64,000 bases of DNA from Endotrypanum monterogeii (Eukaryota > Euglenozoa > Kinetoplastea > Trypanosomatida > Trypanosomatidae): positions 1,462,694 through 1,526,693 of the forward strand of contig CM007319.1 of assembly GCA_000333855.2 (NCBI GenBank). Direction: 5' to 3'. The translations under genes and the position numbers were made by a program. Below are positions 49,231 to 59,277 of this stretch, piece after piece (within the stretch, counting starts at the first letter, position 1; every line of letters begins with the position of its first letter). The notes below the pieces were generated by a model. The model saw nothing but the letters and a program-made list of their open reading frames with translations. It was not told the DNA's origin and did no database searches.

Positions 49231-50225
49231 TGTGTGTGTGTGTGTGCGTATCGTCAAGTGTTTACCCGCCTGGTGACAGGGGAATTACCTTGCGTAGTTT
49301 TTTTTTTTCCCTCTCGTCAGTCGGTGTTACGCCTGTTTGGCTACCTTCTCACACTCTTCTCTCTGCTGCCGAGCGTGAGTTGGTGTATATCGACAGCCGA
49401 AGGGCCTGGCTTACTTAATCCACGAACATGGCTGAACAGAGTATCTGCTTTTGCCCCCCCCACCCCCCCCCCAAAAAAAAAAAGAGGGGGGAGGAGGAGG
49501 GGCGGTGCAGAGGAAGGTACAATTGTTCTTTTCCTGTCGCTGACTTCTTTCCTTCTGTTTTCCTTCTTGATGTCATTGCGCAGGTGCGCAGAGCCTTTCA
49601 AATGACGAGGCCATCTGGAAAAAGAGCGCTGCACACTGCCAGCGCGCGTCGTGTTGTGCCTATGTACCTCTTCGAGGATGGTGATGCAGCTACTTTTTTG
49701 CACCTCGCCTGATGACTGGTGGCGCGGATGGGGGGTGCAGGGAAGGAGGAGGGAGTGGTGGTGCGGCCGTAGCCCTGTTTCTTTCCGCAATCATGCACCG
49801 TGATTCACTTCTCTGTTTTGCCATCGGCTTGGTTTTCTTGCTGCTCTCTTCTTCTTCAATTTTTTACTCCGTCCTGTCATCGAGTCTGATCGCGATGTGT
49901 CTGTGCGCCCGCGCCTTGCGTTTCGCATTGATCCTTACGTGGTACAGGGCCACTCAATGACCAATAAAGTCTGGGCAAGAGTCGCCAAGTCCTCGCCAAC
50001 CACGCTCTTGTGAACATATCGCTCCACACGACCAAAAACGTGTGAAGAGACAAGATTATAAACTTCTTTTATCAAGTAGAGCTCCACCTTGGGGTGCTTG
50101 ATTATCGACATCAGCGCGCTAGCTCTCCTATTCGGTGAAGGAATCGTTGGTGGTGGTCTGTTTGTGTGTGCGTATGTGTGGCGCGCGCGGAGGTGAGGTG
50201 AGGGAGGTGGACTACGACTTTGAAA
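49231..50225. other. Spacer upstream of the 1067-residue protein gene
   Basis: No protein-like ORF. It has a short GT run right after the stop codon, a C-run plus A-run at 49456-49484, and T/C-rich sequence at 49830-49880. Confidence 0.7.
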
Positions 50226-53200
50226 ATGGCCAAATACGGTGACCCCGAAGCACATCGGTGCATCCTCCAAGAAATTATTGCTACTTCCTCCACACAGCAT
50301 CTTATTTCGTACCTCAAAGCCGCCGCGATGGGCTCTCAAGGCTCGGACGTCGGGGTGCAGATGCTGCAAGGTTTTCGTGAGAGGACTGGGCCTCCGGACT
50401 CACATCTAGAGGTCATGCTGGCGCTCTTGTCTCTCACAGTGCTAGCATCTAAAGCTGACCCCTACTTTCGTGCCGAGCAGAAGCGTGTGCGAGAGATGCT
50501 GAGTCAGAGGCGGGCGGCCCTCGTGCAGCAGGCAGATTATGTTATGACTCTTCGCGGTGGTGGCGCTGACAATAGTTGCTCGAGTCCGCCGACGTCTGCG
50601 GCGGTTCCACACTTGACCATGTGCGACTCTGATATCAACACTACCTTGCCGGCTGTCATAAAAAGCACCGCCTTCGCAACAAAGGAAGAGAAGCTGACCC
50701 CGGTCCAGCAGTGGGAGCAGTCGATGGATATTCTCAACTACTGCGAGGCCTACGCGAATTATCTAGGTGGCTTCACTGCGCTGTGGTACGAGCTGTTCGG
50801 TCCCAATTACGACTACGCTGCAAGCACTGAGGGCTGTCCTGACAACGACAACGACAACGACAACGTCGACGTCGACGTCGACGACGGCGCCGAAGAAGAT
50901 GGGACTAAGGCACAGCCTACCGAAGGCGGTAATAGAGTCTCTTCCTCGTCGCCTCTCTCTTCCCTTTCATCACAAGAGCACTCACCGAAGGAACGCCGAA
51001 AGCCGCGGTTTCGCGAACAATCCTCGCGGTGTCCCCAGGTACCTCCGCACCTGTACGCCGTTCGCTGGGGAGAGATCTTGACCCCGCATCGAAGGGCCTG
51101 GTTCCATGGGATTCACAACTTGGTGAAGGAGCTACTGGTTCGCATTCTCCATCGCGAGTTGCCGTTGGAGTTGTATGTCCTCTTTATACAGTACGCAAAT
51201 CTTTCCCTTCGCATGTACTTGCTAGAGACTCTGGCGAAGGTGTTTGAGTGGACGTCGCACTGCATCGACGTCATTCGTTATGTGCACGTGATGCGGCAGA
51301 GCTATAACATTCAATGCGAGATGTTACAACTGCAGCGCATGTGGTCTTCGTTCGGTTTGTACGATAGCCACTTCTACTCCGACTGTGGTGAGTTCAACAG
51401 GATGTATGCCGAGTTGCAGGGTGCTTTTTCAGATCAGCGGGTGGTGTGGCCGGTCAAGCCTGCCACGGTGCCGCCCACAGCGACTTCACTGACTGGTTAT
51501 GGGACCCCCGAGACAGTCCCCAAAGCTAGGCACCCTCAGCAGAACCCTAGTGGTACCAGTAGTACCACTGCCGTTCTTCCTCCTCACATGCCTCCCAGCG
51601 CCGCTGTATCAGCGACAACGCAATCCACCTCCTCTACAGCTGGTGTCGGCGAAAGAGTGTGTCGTATCTTTCCAGTTTGTGACGCTGCAGGGAACATTTC
51701 TTCTGACGCTCCCGACGCTGGCCATTCAACTGCGTCGAGGACTCCTGAGGACGAGGCACTCTCTTCCGCGAGTGAATATGGGGAGGTGACCCACATGCCT
51801 GGCTCTACGAAGCATGCCGTGTACCTTCCACTTTTTTACACCTGCTGCTGCTTCACATGGATCCTCCAGCGCACATTTTGGAGCATGTATGGACGATGCG
51901 CACTCCTCTTCGAAAGCTGTCTCGGAATCGAGGCTGTGTCACAGGTGTCATCTGTCGATTGCTCTGGTGGGGTCGATAAAGGCGATGCGCCAGTGCTCTT
52001 CACGACCACGCAGCCAAACACGTGGCGTCGTGCCGGCTCCGTCAGTAGTGGCAGTAACGCAAATTCGATGGCGGCGACCACTTTTCCGATGGGACGCACA
52101 GATGGCGGGGCGGCAGCGAGGGTTAACGCTGTGTCCTCGTCGATTAGTGTAACCACGACCCAAAACAACCTTACCACCCGCAGACACGCGTTGGAGGCAC
52201 ATGGACGAGCTCGCGATGACGACCGCGACATCAAGTCAAAGGCTGAGGCCCTTGCGAGCATGGGCCGACCGCCACATGCACCGCGTGGATATTTTCATTC
52301 AACTCCGCTGTCTCAGCACTATCCAGAGTACATGGTAGAGACGGCAAATACGCCTGTGCCCGCAGGCGTGGCGATGAACGGCGTAGAAGCCGAGGCGATG
52401 GGAGCCCACGTGACACCGGTGGCCCCAACGCCCGAGTCGAAGGATGAGGGAAGGGCAGGCGAGGGCACCGCATTTTCATGGGGATCAGTGCTCGGTCGAC
52501 TTGTTCAACGCGGACAGAGCCGTCAGGATCGTCTTGTGGAGACCGCCAAACGTAACCGCAATGCAGGACATGTGGCGCGCAGTAGTCAAGACGCCCATCT
52601 CGCTCTCTCTCTTTTATCCGCCACTCTTTCCGGATGTTTGATAGCAGATTCTGCTGCGGGTGCTGGCGTTCTGGAGGGGCACACCGGTATTCTTTCCCTC
52701 AGAAGCTCGGGAGTTCCTTTTCACCTCCAGTATACCCACCGGGAGCATGAGGCCCGGATGTACGACGATCCCTCCCACACTTGCATGAAAGACGGTGTCG
52801 ACAGCCAAGGGGGCAACACCGTCTTCTTTGAAGAGTTTTATTTTCTGCAGAAGACTGGATGCTATGTGCTTTCGCATGCCCTGCGAAGTCTCACATGCTA
52901 CCCCCGGTACCCAGCCACACTGCTTGTGCTGACTGACAACACAACTCGGCCAGGGCGGGTCTCGTGGTTTGACCACAAGCTCTCCATACTTTCTTCGTCG
53001 ACAGATGACGGGCAGGTGCGGCAGGGCATGACACCGTGGGTGCTTAATGCGGTCATTCCTCACACACGTCTCTCTTCTAACCCCAGTCTGCGGGCGAATC
53101 AAGAAAAGGCGCTGCTGAAGCACGTCGTATTCCAAGTCGCCGGCACCACGCGCCCTCGCATGCATTTTTGCACTCCGAACTCCATTTTTTTCATCTTAAA

Positions 53201-53429
53201 CAGCGGCCGTGAGATGGACGGCGGTCGACTTTACTTTGCGCTTCATCTACACGTCGATCTATCGACTCGAAAAGGGGCTGAACCCTCCATGGATGCCGTT
53301 ATGGAGGAGGAAAGTCAGTGGGCTTTTCGGGCTTTAAGCGAGCTGCACGTGAGCTGGGCCATGTCATGCACGTGCAATGAGGCCTTGCGCGTGGCTTTCC
53401 AGATTGGCTACGAGGAGGTGAAGATGTGA
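50226..53429 (+). CDS. Large conserved-looking protein of unknown function (1067 aa)
   Basis: I do not recognise this protein. The N-terminal ~200 residues are helical and look folded (W-E-Q-S-M-D-I-L-N-Y-C at about 164). A codon-repeat tract (GACAAC, then GTCGAC) at 50841-50885 encodes an Asp/Asn then Asp/Val run, at about residues 206-220. A second ordered, helix-rich block with many aromatic residues spans about 275-400. Ser/Thr/Pro-rich, probably disordered sequence follows, interrupted by a short hydrophobic Cys-rich patch (Y-T-C-C-C-F-T-W) at about 538. The last ~200 residues look ordered again. There is no signal peptide, no clear membrane helix and no catalytic motif. The layout of ordered blocks joined by disordered linkers suggests a scaffold or adaptor. 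The first ATG is taken as the start; the TTG two codons upstream is not credible. Confidence 0.85.
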   Translation: MAKYGDPEAHRCILQEIIATSSTQHLISYLKAAAMGSQGSDVGVQMLQGFRERTGPPDSHLEVMLALLSLTVLASKADPYFRAEQKRVREMLSQRRAALVQQADYVMTLRGGGADNSCSSPPTSAAVPHLTMCDSDINTTLPAVIKSTAFATKEEKLTPVQQWEQSMDILNYCEAYANYLGGFTALWYELFGPNYDYAASTEGCPDNDNDNDNVDVDVDDGAEEDGTKAQPTEGGNRVSSSSPLSSLSSQEHSPKERRKPRFREQSSRCPQVPPHLYAVRWGEILTPHRRAWFHGIHNLVKELLVRILHRELPLELYVLFIQYANLSLRMYLLETLAKVFEWTSHCIDVIRYVHVMRQSYNIQCEMLQLQRMWSSFGLYDSHFYSDCGEFNRMYAELQGAFSDQRVVWPVKPATVPPTATSLTGYGTPETVPKARHPQQNPSGTSSTTAVLPPHMPPSAAVSATTQSTSSTAGVGERVCRIFPVCDAAGNISSDAPDAGHSTASRTPEDEALSSASEYGEVTHMPGSTKHAVYLPLFYTCCCFTWILQRTFWSMYGRCALLFESCLGIEAVSQVSSVDCSGGVDKGDAPVLFTTTQPNTWRRAGSVSSGSNANSMAATTFPMGRTDGGAAARVNAVSSSISVTTTQNNLTTRRHALEAHGRARDDDRDIKSKAEALASMGRPPHAPRGYFHSTPLSQHYPEYMVETANTPVPAGVAMNGVEAEAMGAHVTPVAPTPESKDEGRAGEGTAFSWGSVLGRLVQRGQSRQDRLVETAKRNRNAGHVARSSQDAHLALSLLSATLSGCLIADSAAGAGVLEGHTGILSLRSSGVPFHLQYTHREHEARMYDDPSHTCMKDGVDSQGGNTVFFEEFYFLQKTGCYVLSHALRSLTCYPRYPATLLVLTDNTTRPGRVSWFDHKLSILSSSTDDGQVRQGMTPWVLNAVIPHTRLSSNPSLRANQEKALLKHVVFQVAGTTRPRMHFCTPNSIFFILNSGREMDGGRLYFALHLHVDLSTRKGAEPSMDAVMEEESQWAFRALSELHVSWAMSCTCNEALRVAFQIGYEEVKM

Positions 53430-54709
53430 TCATCCCTTCGTGTGCGTGTGTGTGTGTGTGTGTGTGCGCCATTGTGCTAAGATGATGTGGCAACGGTTTC
53501 CATGCGACGAGTACCAATCATCCATGAAAAAAAAAAAACACAAATGTCTTTCCGAACTAGTTGCAAGGATGATCAAGTGTGCCCCCGTTACCGGACTAAC
53601 GAAATGCCAAGCGCGTTGGCGCAACGCTTGCGAGTGCATGTGACATGTGTTATTTTATTTTTCTTGCATTCTGTTTTTTTTTTTCACGCCGCAACACTTT
53701 TGACTTCACCCTAGAAAAAAAAATCGACCTCTCCCCCTCAAAATCCTTTTTTATTGCAGCTTTCCTAGTATGTCTGTGGCTGGGGATAGTGGAGGACCAG
53801 AATTGCTTTGCTCCCCCCCTCTCCCACTTCAATGCCATGATCTGAACTATTTCGTCACTCACTTTTTAAAATTTCGTTCACGTGGCGATACAGGATTCTC
53901 CCTGCCTTGTCGGCTGGCATTGAGTTTTATTGACTCACTTATCCCTTCCCTGCCGAGGACACCGAAAAGAGGGCTCTGTGCTGCAACTGTGGGCTGCACA
54001 GAACGGTCCAGCATCAGTGACACGCTTCTTTTTTTTTTCGGAGACGGAGTTTTGTATCTGCCCACTTTCTTCCTTTTCTCCCTCACCTCATTTTCCTTAC
54101 CCTACGCATACACTCGCACATTCTGCACTCTATACAAAGACCTAGAGTTCACAACCATCTTTTCCGAAGGATCTCGCACCCCACGGTGTGGCTCTCTTAT
54201 TTTATCATCTGATCGGGGGTACGCTGCGGCTCTCTTTACATCTTTTTTTTTTCATTTCGCTTTCTTTTTTATTGCCCCCCCCCATCCCGAGTGTCCCTGT
54301 CCTTTGCCCTTACCATCTCTGTTTTTCCCCGCCTGCGGCTCTTTATCCTGCACTGGGTACATTTCATTATCTGAGATCACCGCTGTACACGCTCTTCTCG
54401 TCGATTTCTCTTTTTTTTTTTTTCGCTCTCCTACACTGCTTTTGCTTGGCTTCAGCGCTTATACTTGAAGTGCTCGACTTCATCAGGGCAGCACGTGCTT
54501 TAGCACTACCATAGCGAGTTGTGTATGTATACCCTCACATATCTTCTACGAGGAAGCTTCAAAGTCTTTCGCCCCCCCTCCCTCCCTTCCTCCACGCATC
54601 AGCAGCACCCACAACCGTATTTTTAAATTCTCTTTCGTGCGGGAACCTTTTCCTTTCCGCTCCTGAACTGATAAACTTGTTCTCTTGCTGAGCACCCAAT
54701 TGCACGAAG
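53430..54709. other. Spacer between the 1067-aa gene and the Ser/Thr/Arg-rich gene
   Basis: No convincing gene. An ORF at 53770-54468 begins with ATG and is 232 codons long but is dominated by Phe/Ser/Leu/Pro from pyrimidine runs. A short GT array follows the stop codon (53442-53466). Confidence 0.65.
54563..54602 (+). promoter_or_regulatory. Candidate trans-splice acceptor for the Ser/Thr/Arg-rich gene
   Basis: A C/T tract (about 54566-54599) ends in CATCAG. The AG at 54601-54602 is 107 nt before the ATG at 54710. Confidence 0.5.
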
Positions 54710-56506
54710 ATGAGCACTGGAGTATCCCCTGCACCGAGGCTTCGGCCTCGCTCGGCCAACACGATTCCAGGCAGCGTGTTCAGCACCAAGTCTGTCCCGA
54801 GCGTTTCGCAAAAAGCAGAAGGGAAATCGACGTGTGTTGCCGCAATTACCCCGACAACAGGTCGTCTTCTTAGGGCGAGGACGACGACAACATCCTCGTC
54901 CTCTGTGACACACCGTTCTACTCGCGTAGTAAAGCAGGTAGCCCCAACCAAGTCACTTGACGATGTGGTGGGAGTATCTGAGCCTCAGGCGTGCGGTCGC
55001 ACTCTGGTGGAGCAGTCAACGAGATCGACCCCCACCTCTCGCCTCGGCCACGGTGGAAAGCCGCCATCATCAACAGTAGTCGAGCCGCAGAGATCTGGAG
55101 TGTTTGCCAGGTTTTCGGATGACGCTGATGTCGTTGTTCCTCCCGTGGCATCACATAACAATGCGGCTTCGCGACTAGGGGCTCCCTCCAGTAAAGTGAG
55201 GGATCGAGTAGAAAAGAACTCTGCATATCTCCGGCATCGGCCGCCAGTAGTGCCACGTGTGGGTGAAACACTCAGCAGCGTGCCGGTGGTACGATCTACT
55301 ACGATGGGGACATCGGCTATACAACGGACATCAAGTGCCGCCACTATCGTCGCAGCGCCCAGCGCGCCTGGATCTCAGCTTTGCAGTCGAGCCCCCTCCG
55401 TCCATGAGAGAGTGGTTTCCTCATCTCCACTCCGAAATTCGAGACGGACGCGCCAGTACGCTTCTGCGCCAACTTCTCGTCTGAATTCCGTCAACTCACG
55501 ACTGGCAGATGAGACGACTCGCCCTCCACGTCAATGGCTCCAACGCCCGCGAACGAGTTCAGTTCACCTAACCATTCCAAAGCGAAGCCAACGGGCATGC
55601 ACAAATACAGATCGTGCGGCTAGCGCTAGCACTGCTATTCACAACTCCTCCGCGGCGGAGACAGCGACGAGGTCGACCACGATGGCGCTTACGATGACGT
55701 TGGGGGCACCACAGCGCTTCATGGGCATACGTCCGTTTCTGGAAAAAAATGTGACCCCCGCCTGCAGTGGCCTAAAGGCAAGCGTCGCTTCGTGTCCGCG
55801 TCCTCTTCAGCCCTCCTCTCAGGCTGAACTAGGCGTCAAACGAGAGACTTCTAGGGTTCGCGGTGGCAACGGCAGCAGGAGCAACAGCTTAGCTGTCAAC
55901 TGCACTTCGGTGAGCGGGATGGCACCACAGGCGTTGTTGCAGGGACAGCAGCATCAGCGCACCTCATCTGCACGGCGCGCAACAGTATCCTCGACTCAAA
56001 AGAAAACAACCCGAAAAGTTGGAATGAATGGGGTTGCTACTGCTATCATAACCTCACCGCCTGTCCTGTCTCAGCAGAGGGACACTGAGTGCCTCGTCCT
56101 GTCTTCTTTTTCGGACTACATGAAAGGACCTGATTCGTCGGTGATACCTGAGGGCCCCATCTCTCCCATCAAGCGGACCGCCACCGCACTTCCGAGCGCT
56201 GTGCAGCGTTACTCAGTTGCATTATCAGATAAGCCAGCGCGTCTGAGTGATGAGCTTGTCACTCCAATACGTGATGTTGCCTTCGCGAGTCCGTGGATGA
56301 AGTCTTTTACGTCGTCGACCCCCACCAACGGTGGTTGTGGCCGTGACGCCAGCGAAGCCCCTACCATCCCTTACGAAGGTTCCACGGGTCCACGCGTTTC
56401 CATGTCAATGTCGCCGCGTACCGACTTCGACACCTTTTCCGTCTCGGGTCGGCTTAGCGGAGGCACATGTGCTGAGCTTGCCCACGACTGGGTCGGTGGC
56501 AGGTAG
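54710..56506 (+). CDS. Ser/Thr/Arg-rich disordered basic protein (598 aa)
   Basis: A protein of low sequence complexity, rich in Ser, Thr, Arg, Pro and Val, with no recognisable domain, signal or membrane segment. It carries many S/T-P and R-x-x-S/T sites and would be a good substrate for basophilic or proline-directed kinases. The C-terminal ~130 residues contain several S/T-P sites (S-P-I-K-R at about 485, T-P-I-R, T-S-S-T-P-T) and end in a Gly/Arg tail. Codon use is like its neighbours, and the ORF keeps one frame for 1.8 kb without pyrimidine-run character, so it is a real gene. A cytoskeletal or regulatory role is only a guess. Confidence 0.8.
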   Translation: MSTGVSPAPRLRPRSANTIPGSVFSTKSVPSVSQKAEGKSTCVAAITPTTGRLLRARTTTTSSSSVTHRSTRVVKQVAPTKSLDDVVGVSEPQACGRTLVEQSTRSTPTSRLGHGGKPPSSTVVEPQRSGVFARFSDDADVVVPPVASHNNAASRLGAPSSKVRDRVEKNSAYLRHRPPVVPRVGETLSSVPVVRSTTMGTSAIQRTSSAATIVAAPSAPGSQLCSRAPSVHERVVSSSPLRNSRRTRQYASAPTSRLNSVNSRLADETTRPPRQWLQRPRTSSVHLTIPKRSQRACTNTDRAASASTAIHNSSAAETATRSTTMALTMTLGAPQRFMGIRPFLEKNVTPACSGLKASVASCPRPLQPSSQAELGVKRETSRVRGGNGSRSNSLAVNCTSVSGMAPQALLQGQQHQRTSSARRATVSSTQKKTTRKVGMNGVATAIITSPPVLSQQRDTECLVLSSFSDYMKGPDSSVIPEGPISPIKRTATALPSAVQRYSVALSDKPARLSDELVTPIRDVAFASPWMKSFTSSTPTNGGCGRDASEAPTIPYEGSTGPRVSMSMSPRTDFDTFSVSGRLSGGTCAELAHDWVGGR

Positions 56507-56773
56507 AGGTGAGTGTGCCAAGTGGCCCTGCTGATTTCTTTGCACTTCAGCTGCTTCCCTCACTACATCATCTCTGACCTGAAGGCAGGTTTTCCGAATG
56601 AACTCCTCACATTGCTCTATCCTCATGGTAGAAGCTCTTTATTGAAGGTTTGCCGTGTCGTATCTGGACGTGTATGTTGTTTGCGTTTTCGCGCGAGAGG
56701 AGGGTGAGCCATACCTGACATTGCAATCAATCAATCAACTCAACGAAAAAAAATGCAGAGACACTCAAAATCC

Positions 56774-56775
<2 letters not shown>

Positions 56776-56812
<37 letters not shown>
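56776..56812. repeat. (CA)n microsatellite
   Basis: A pure CA array about 270 bp after the stop codon of the Ser/Thr/Arg-rich gene. Confidence 0.9.
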
Positions 56813-56817
<5 letters not shown>

Positions 56818-57307
56818 ACACCGAATTCAGCCTGCATTGGCGTGAATGGGTATCCTGTGGCGAGCCTTCACTCCTCTGCGGGATTGTATGTCTGTGTTTA
56901 TTAGATTGCTTGCTTTTCACATCACGCCTCCACACTTTTCAACGCTTCCTTCCTTCTTTACGTGGTCTTCGAGTCACTCCACTGGTGTGTCTATACATTG
57001 ATCTATCCATCTATGTAGATATACTTGTGATATGTGCCGGTGTGTGTCCACCAGAGGACGGTAAGATTTCACATCTGAGGAGGAGTGTACCTGACTAGAT
57101 TTTTTTCATCTTTTTTTATTTTTATTTTTGTTTTCCAGTATATAATGGTGTAGATTATTAAATTCCCTTCGGACCTTTAGATCTGAAATGACACCGAGAA
57201 AGGGCGCCAAATGGTACCTTGGAGTGCACACGTAAGGGGCTTTCTGCTGCGCGTGTTTCTGCAACTGTATCGATCCTCTACATGTTGGACTCTTCTTTGC
57301 TGATTTT

Positions 57308-57676
57308 CCTTCCGATTTCTTTGCTTGACTCTGGCCAAGATAGCACTCGAAAGGCGATTCTTTTTCTTTTTATTTCACCTCTGGACAATTTTTTTGTGAT
57401 TGATTTTTTTTTTTTCTGTTTGCTAAGCTTCCGCCCTATCTATCTTTTTTTTTTCACTCAAACCCTGTCATCTTCTACTTTCTTCACGCTGCAGTCATGT
57501 CGCCACCTTTTCTCGATTACTTTATCCAATTGCCGCGCAGGTTTTCATTTGTGTACTCTTTCAAGTCAAAACTCTTTTCGAGCCTCCATCTCACGGAAAA
57601 ATCAAGACCAAGTAACGATCGAAAGACTCCGTTTTCAAAGCAACAACTGATTCTCAAATTACAGGCAACCCCCCCT
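57308..57676 (+). repeat. Direct repeat, copy 1 (left of gap)
   Basis: Matches 57827-58196 base for base except for one T fewer in a homopolymer. After the shared part both copies run into a CA array, but the sequence following the array differs: here it degrades into adapter-like sequence and then the gap. Probably a contig end that was not merged with its overlap. Confidence 0.85.
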
Positions 57677-57711
<35 letters not shown>

Positions 57712-57730
57712 CGTCTCTCTTCTTCGTGTA

Positions 57731-57826
57731 CGTTCGTCTACGTACGTACGGTACGGTACGTAGTACGTAACGTAACAACAACGAACGAACGTAACGTAAA
57801 CTACGTAACGTACGTCNNNNNNNNNN
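57731..57826. other. Adapter-like junk and 10-N assembly gap
   Basis: About 85 bp of TACGTAACG-type sequence ends in 10 Ns (57817-57826). Its reverse complement closely matches the junk at 5563-5632, including the core GTTACGTTCGTTGTTACG with small indels. Confidence 0.75.
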
Positions 57827-58195
57827 CCTTCCGATTTCTTTGCTTGACTCTGGCCAAGATAGCACTCGAAAGGCGATTCTTTTTCTTTTTATTTCACCTC
57901 TGGACAATTTTTTTGTGATTGATTTTTTTTTTTTCTGTTTGCTAAGCTTCCGCCCTATCTATCTTTTTTTTTTTCACTCAAACCCTGTCATCTTCTACTT
58001 TCTTCACGCTGCAGTCATGTCGCCACCTTTTCTCGATTACTTTATCCAATTGCCGCGCAGGTTTTCATTTGTGTACTCTTTCAAGTCAAAACTCTTTTCG
58101 AGCCTCCATCTCACGGAAAAATCAAGACCAAGTAACGATCGAAAGACTCCGTTTTCAAAGCAACAACTGATTCTCAAATTACAGGCAACCCCCCC

Positions 58196-58196
<1 letters not shown>
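57827..58196 (+). repeat. Direct repeat, copy 2 (right of gap)
   Basis: Second copy of 57308-57676, starting on the first base after the gap. The start at the gap edge and the single homopolymer difference point to an assembly overlap rather than a biological duplication. Confidence 0.85.
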
Positions 58197-58227
<31 letters not shown>

Positions 58228-58550
58228 ACTCTGTGTCTTCATTTTCTGTGTATGTGCATGAGGTGGGGATGTGTTGGTCACACACGGCGACATTACATGC
58301 TTCGTGTGTGTCGACCCGTTCGATGCAAGTGCAACGCGCATCTATGGACTGCCTGTCTCCAGCGTCTTGTATGCTATCCCCTCCCCCTTTGCGTGCGCAT
58401 TTTGCTTGCATGTGCAACACTGGTTCCACTCCCTCCCTCTTTCCTTCTCTTCTGTTTCTTACCTGACTCGCGCTTGCACTCCGTTAATCTTTCCTCTCGG
58501 CATTGCCGCTGCGGTTTCGTTTTGTGTTTTTCCACTTTTTATCTTTACCC

Positions 58551-58553
<3 letters not shown>

Positions 58554-58594
<41 letters not shown>
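58554..58594. repeat. (CA)n microsatellite
   Basis: A pure CA array of about 40 bp, 680 bp upstream of the PABP2 start. Confidence 0.9.
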
Positions 58595-58596
<2 letters not shown>

Positions 58597-59154
58597 CTCC
58601 TTGCTGCTTCTCAGCTCTTTTTGATAGTTCCCACCCCCCACAAAAACTGAAATAACAAAAAAACAAAAACCAAAAATTCCATAAAAAAATTAAAAAGAGA
58701 AAATTTGTGTTCGCGTAGGATTTTCTTGATTTTTTCCTTTTTTCCTGTTGTCTTCGATTATTTTGCATCTGTCTCTGTCGTCTTGTGTGTGTCTTTCCTT
58801 TGTTTCATCCTTGTCTCCTGTCCCTCCTCATCTTTTCTTCGTCGTGTTTTTACTTGCTTCGAGCTCCTGTTCTTACCATTTTCCTGTGGTACAAACATAC
58901 ACACCTCAACGTCTACGCCAATTTTTTTCCGACCTCTTGCATCTGCACAGGCGTGTTGAGCCCGTCGACTTTTTATTTACCATCTCTAGTGCACTGCCTT
59001 CTGTCTAGCTACACTCTTGTAGTCGTTACTTTTGACTCCTCTTTTTTTTTTCTTCTTCTGTGGAGTCCTTCGCGCCTTCGATTGCCGTCCGTCAGCCGCT
59101 ACAGCTGTACTTGTTTCCGCTCTCACCCGTTTTACCTTTTGTTATCTTGCCCAT

Positions 59155-59218
59155 CTCTTCTTCGGTGTCCTTTTCTTTCTCTTCTTGTGTGTGTCTGTGT
59201 GTTTCCCCCGCTCTCAAG
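59155..59218 (+). promoter_or_regulatory. Candidate trans-splice acceptor for PABP2
   Basis: A long C/T-rich tract ends in CTCTCAAG. The AG at 59217-59218 is 59 nt before the ATG at 59278. The long in-frame ORF that extends upstream runs through this tract and is therefore untranslated. Confidence 0.55.
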
Positions 59219-59277
59219 TAAAGGGTACACCATACAGGAAAAAAAAAAGGAACCGCATCAGGGATCAACTTCAAAAC

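Larger units (their letters stand above)
56507..59277. other. Long spacer upstream of PABP2, with an assembly gap
   Basis: No gene. It contains CA arrays at 56776-56812, 57679-57707, 58199-58226 and 58554-58594, a near-identical ~370-bp repeat (57308-57676 and 57827-58196), adapter-like junk at 57731-57816 and a 10-N gap at 57817-57826. The right end is very pyrimidine-rich. Confidence 0.7.

Noticed and set aside
53770..54468. 232-codon ATG-initiated ORF on + between two real genes
   Set aside because: It is dominated by Phe, Leu, Ser and Pro from poly-T/C runs, with no domain or signal. It overlaps the sequence expected to hold the splice tract of the next gene.
57219..58466. Two similar ORFs of 143 and 208 codons suggesting a duplicated gene
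   Set aside because: They lie in the repeated segment around the gap, are pyrimidine-run encoded, and their similarity only reflects the assembly duplication.
59032..59277. 82-codon N-terminal extension of PABP2
   Set aside because: It crosses a strong splice tract and is Phe/Leu/Cys-rich. PABPs start just before RRM1, as the ATG at 59278 does.
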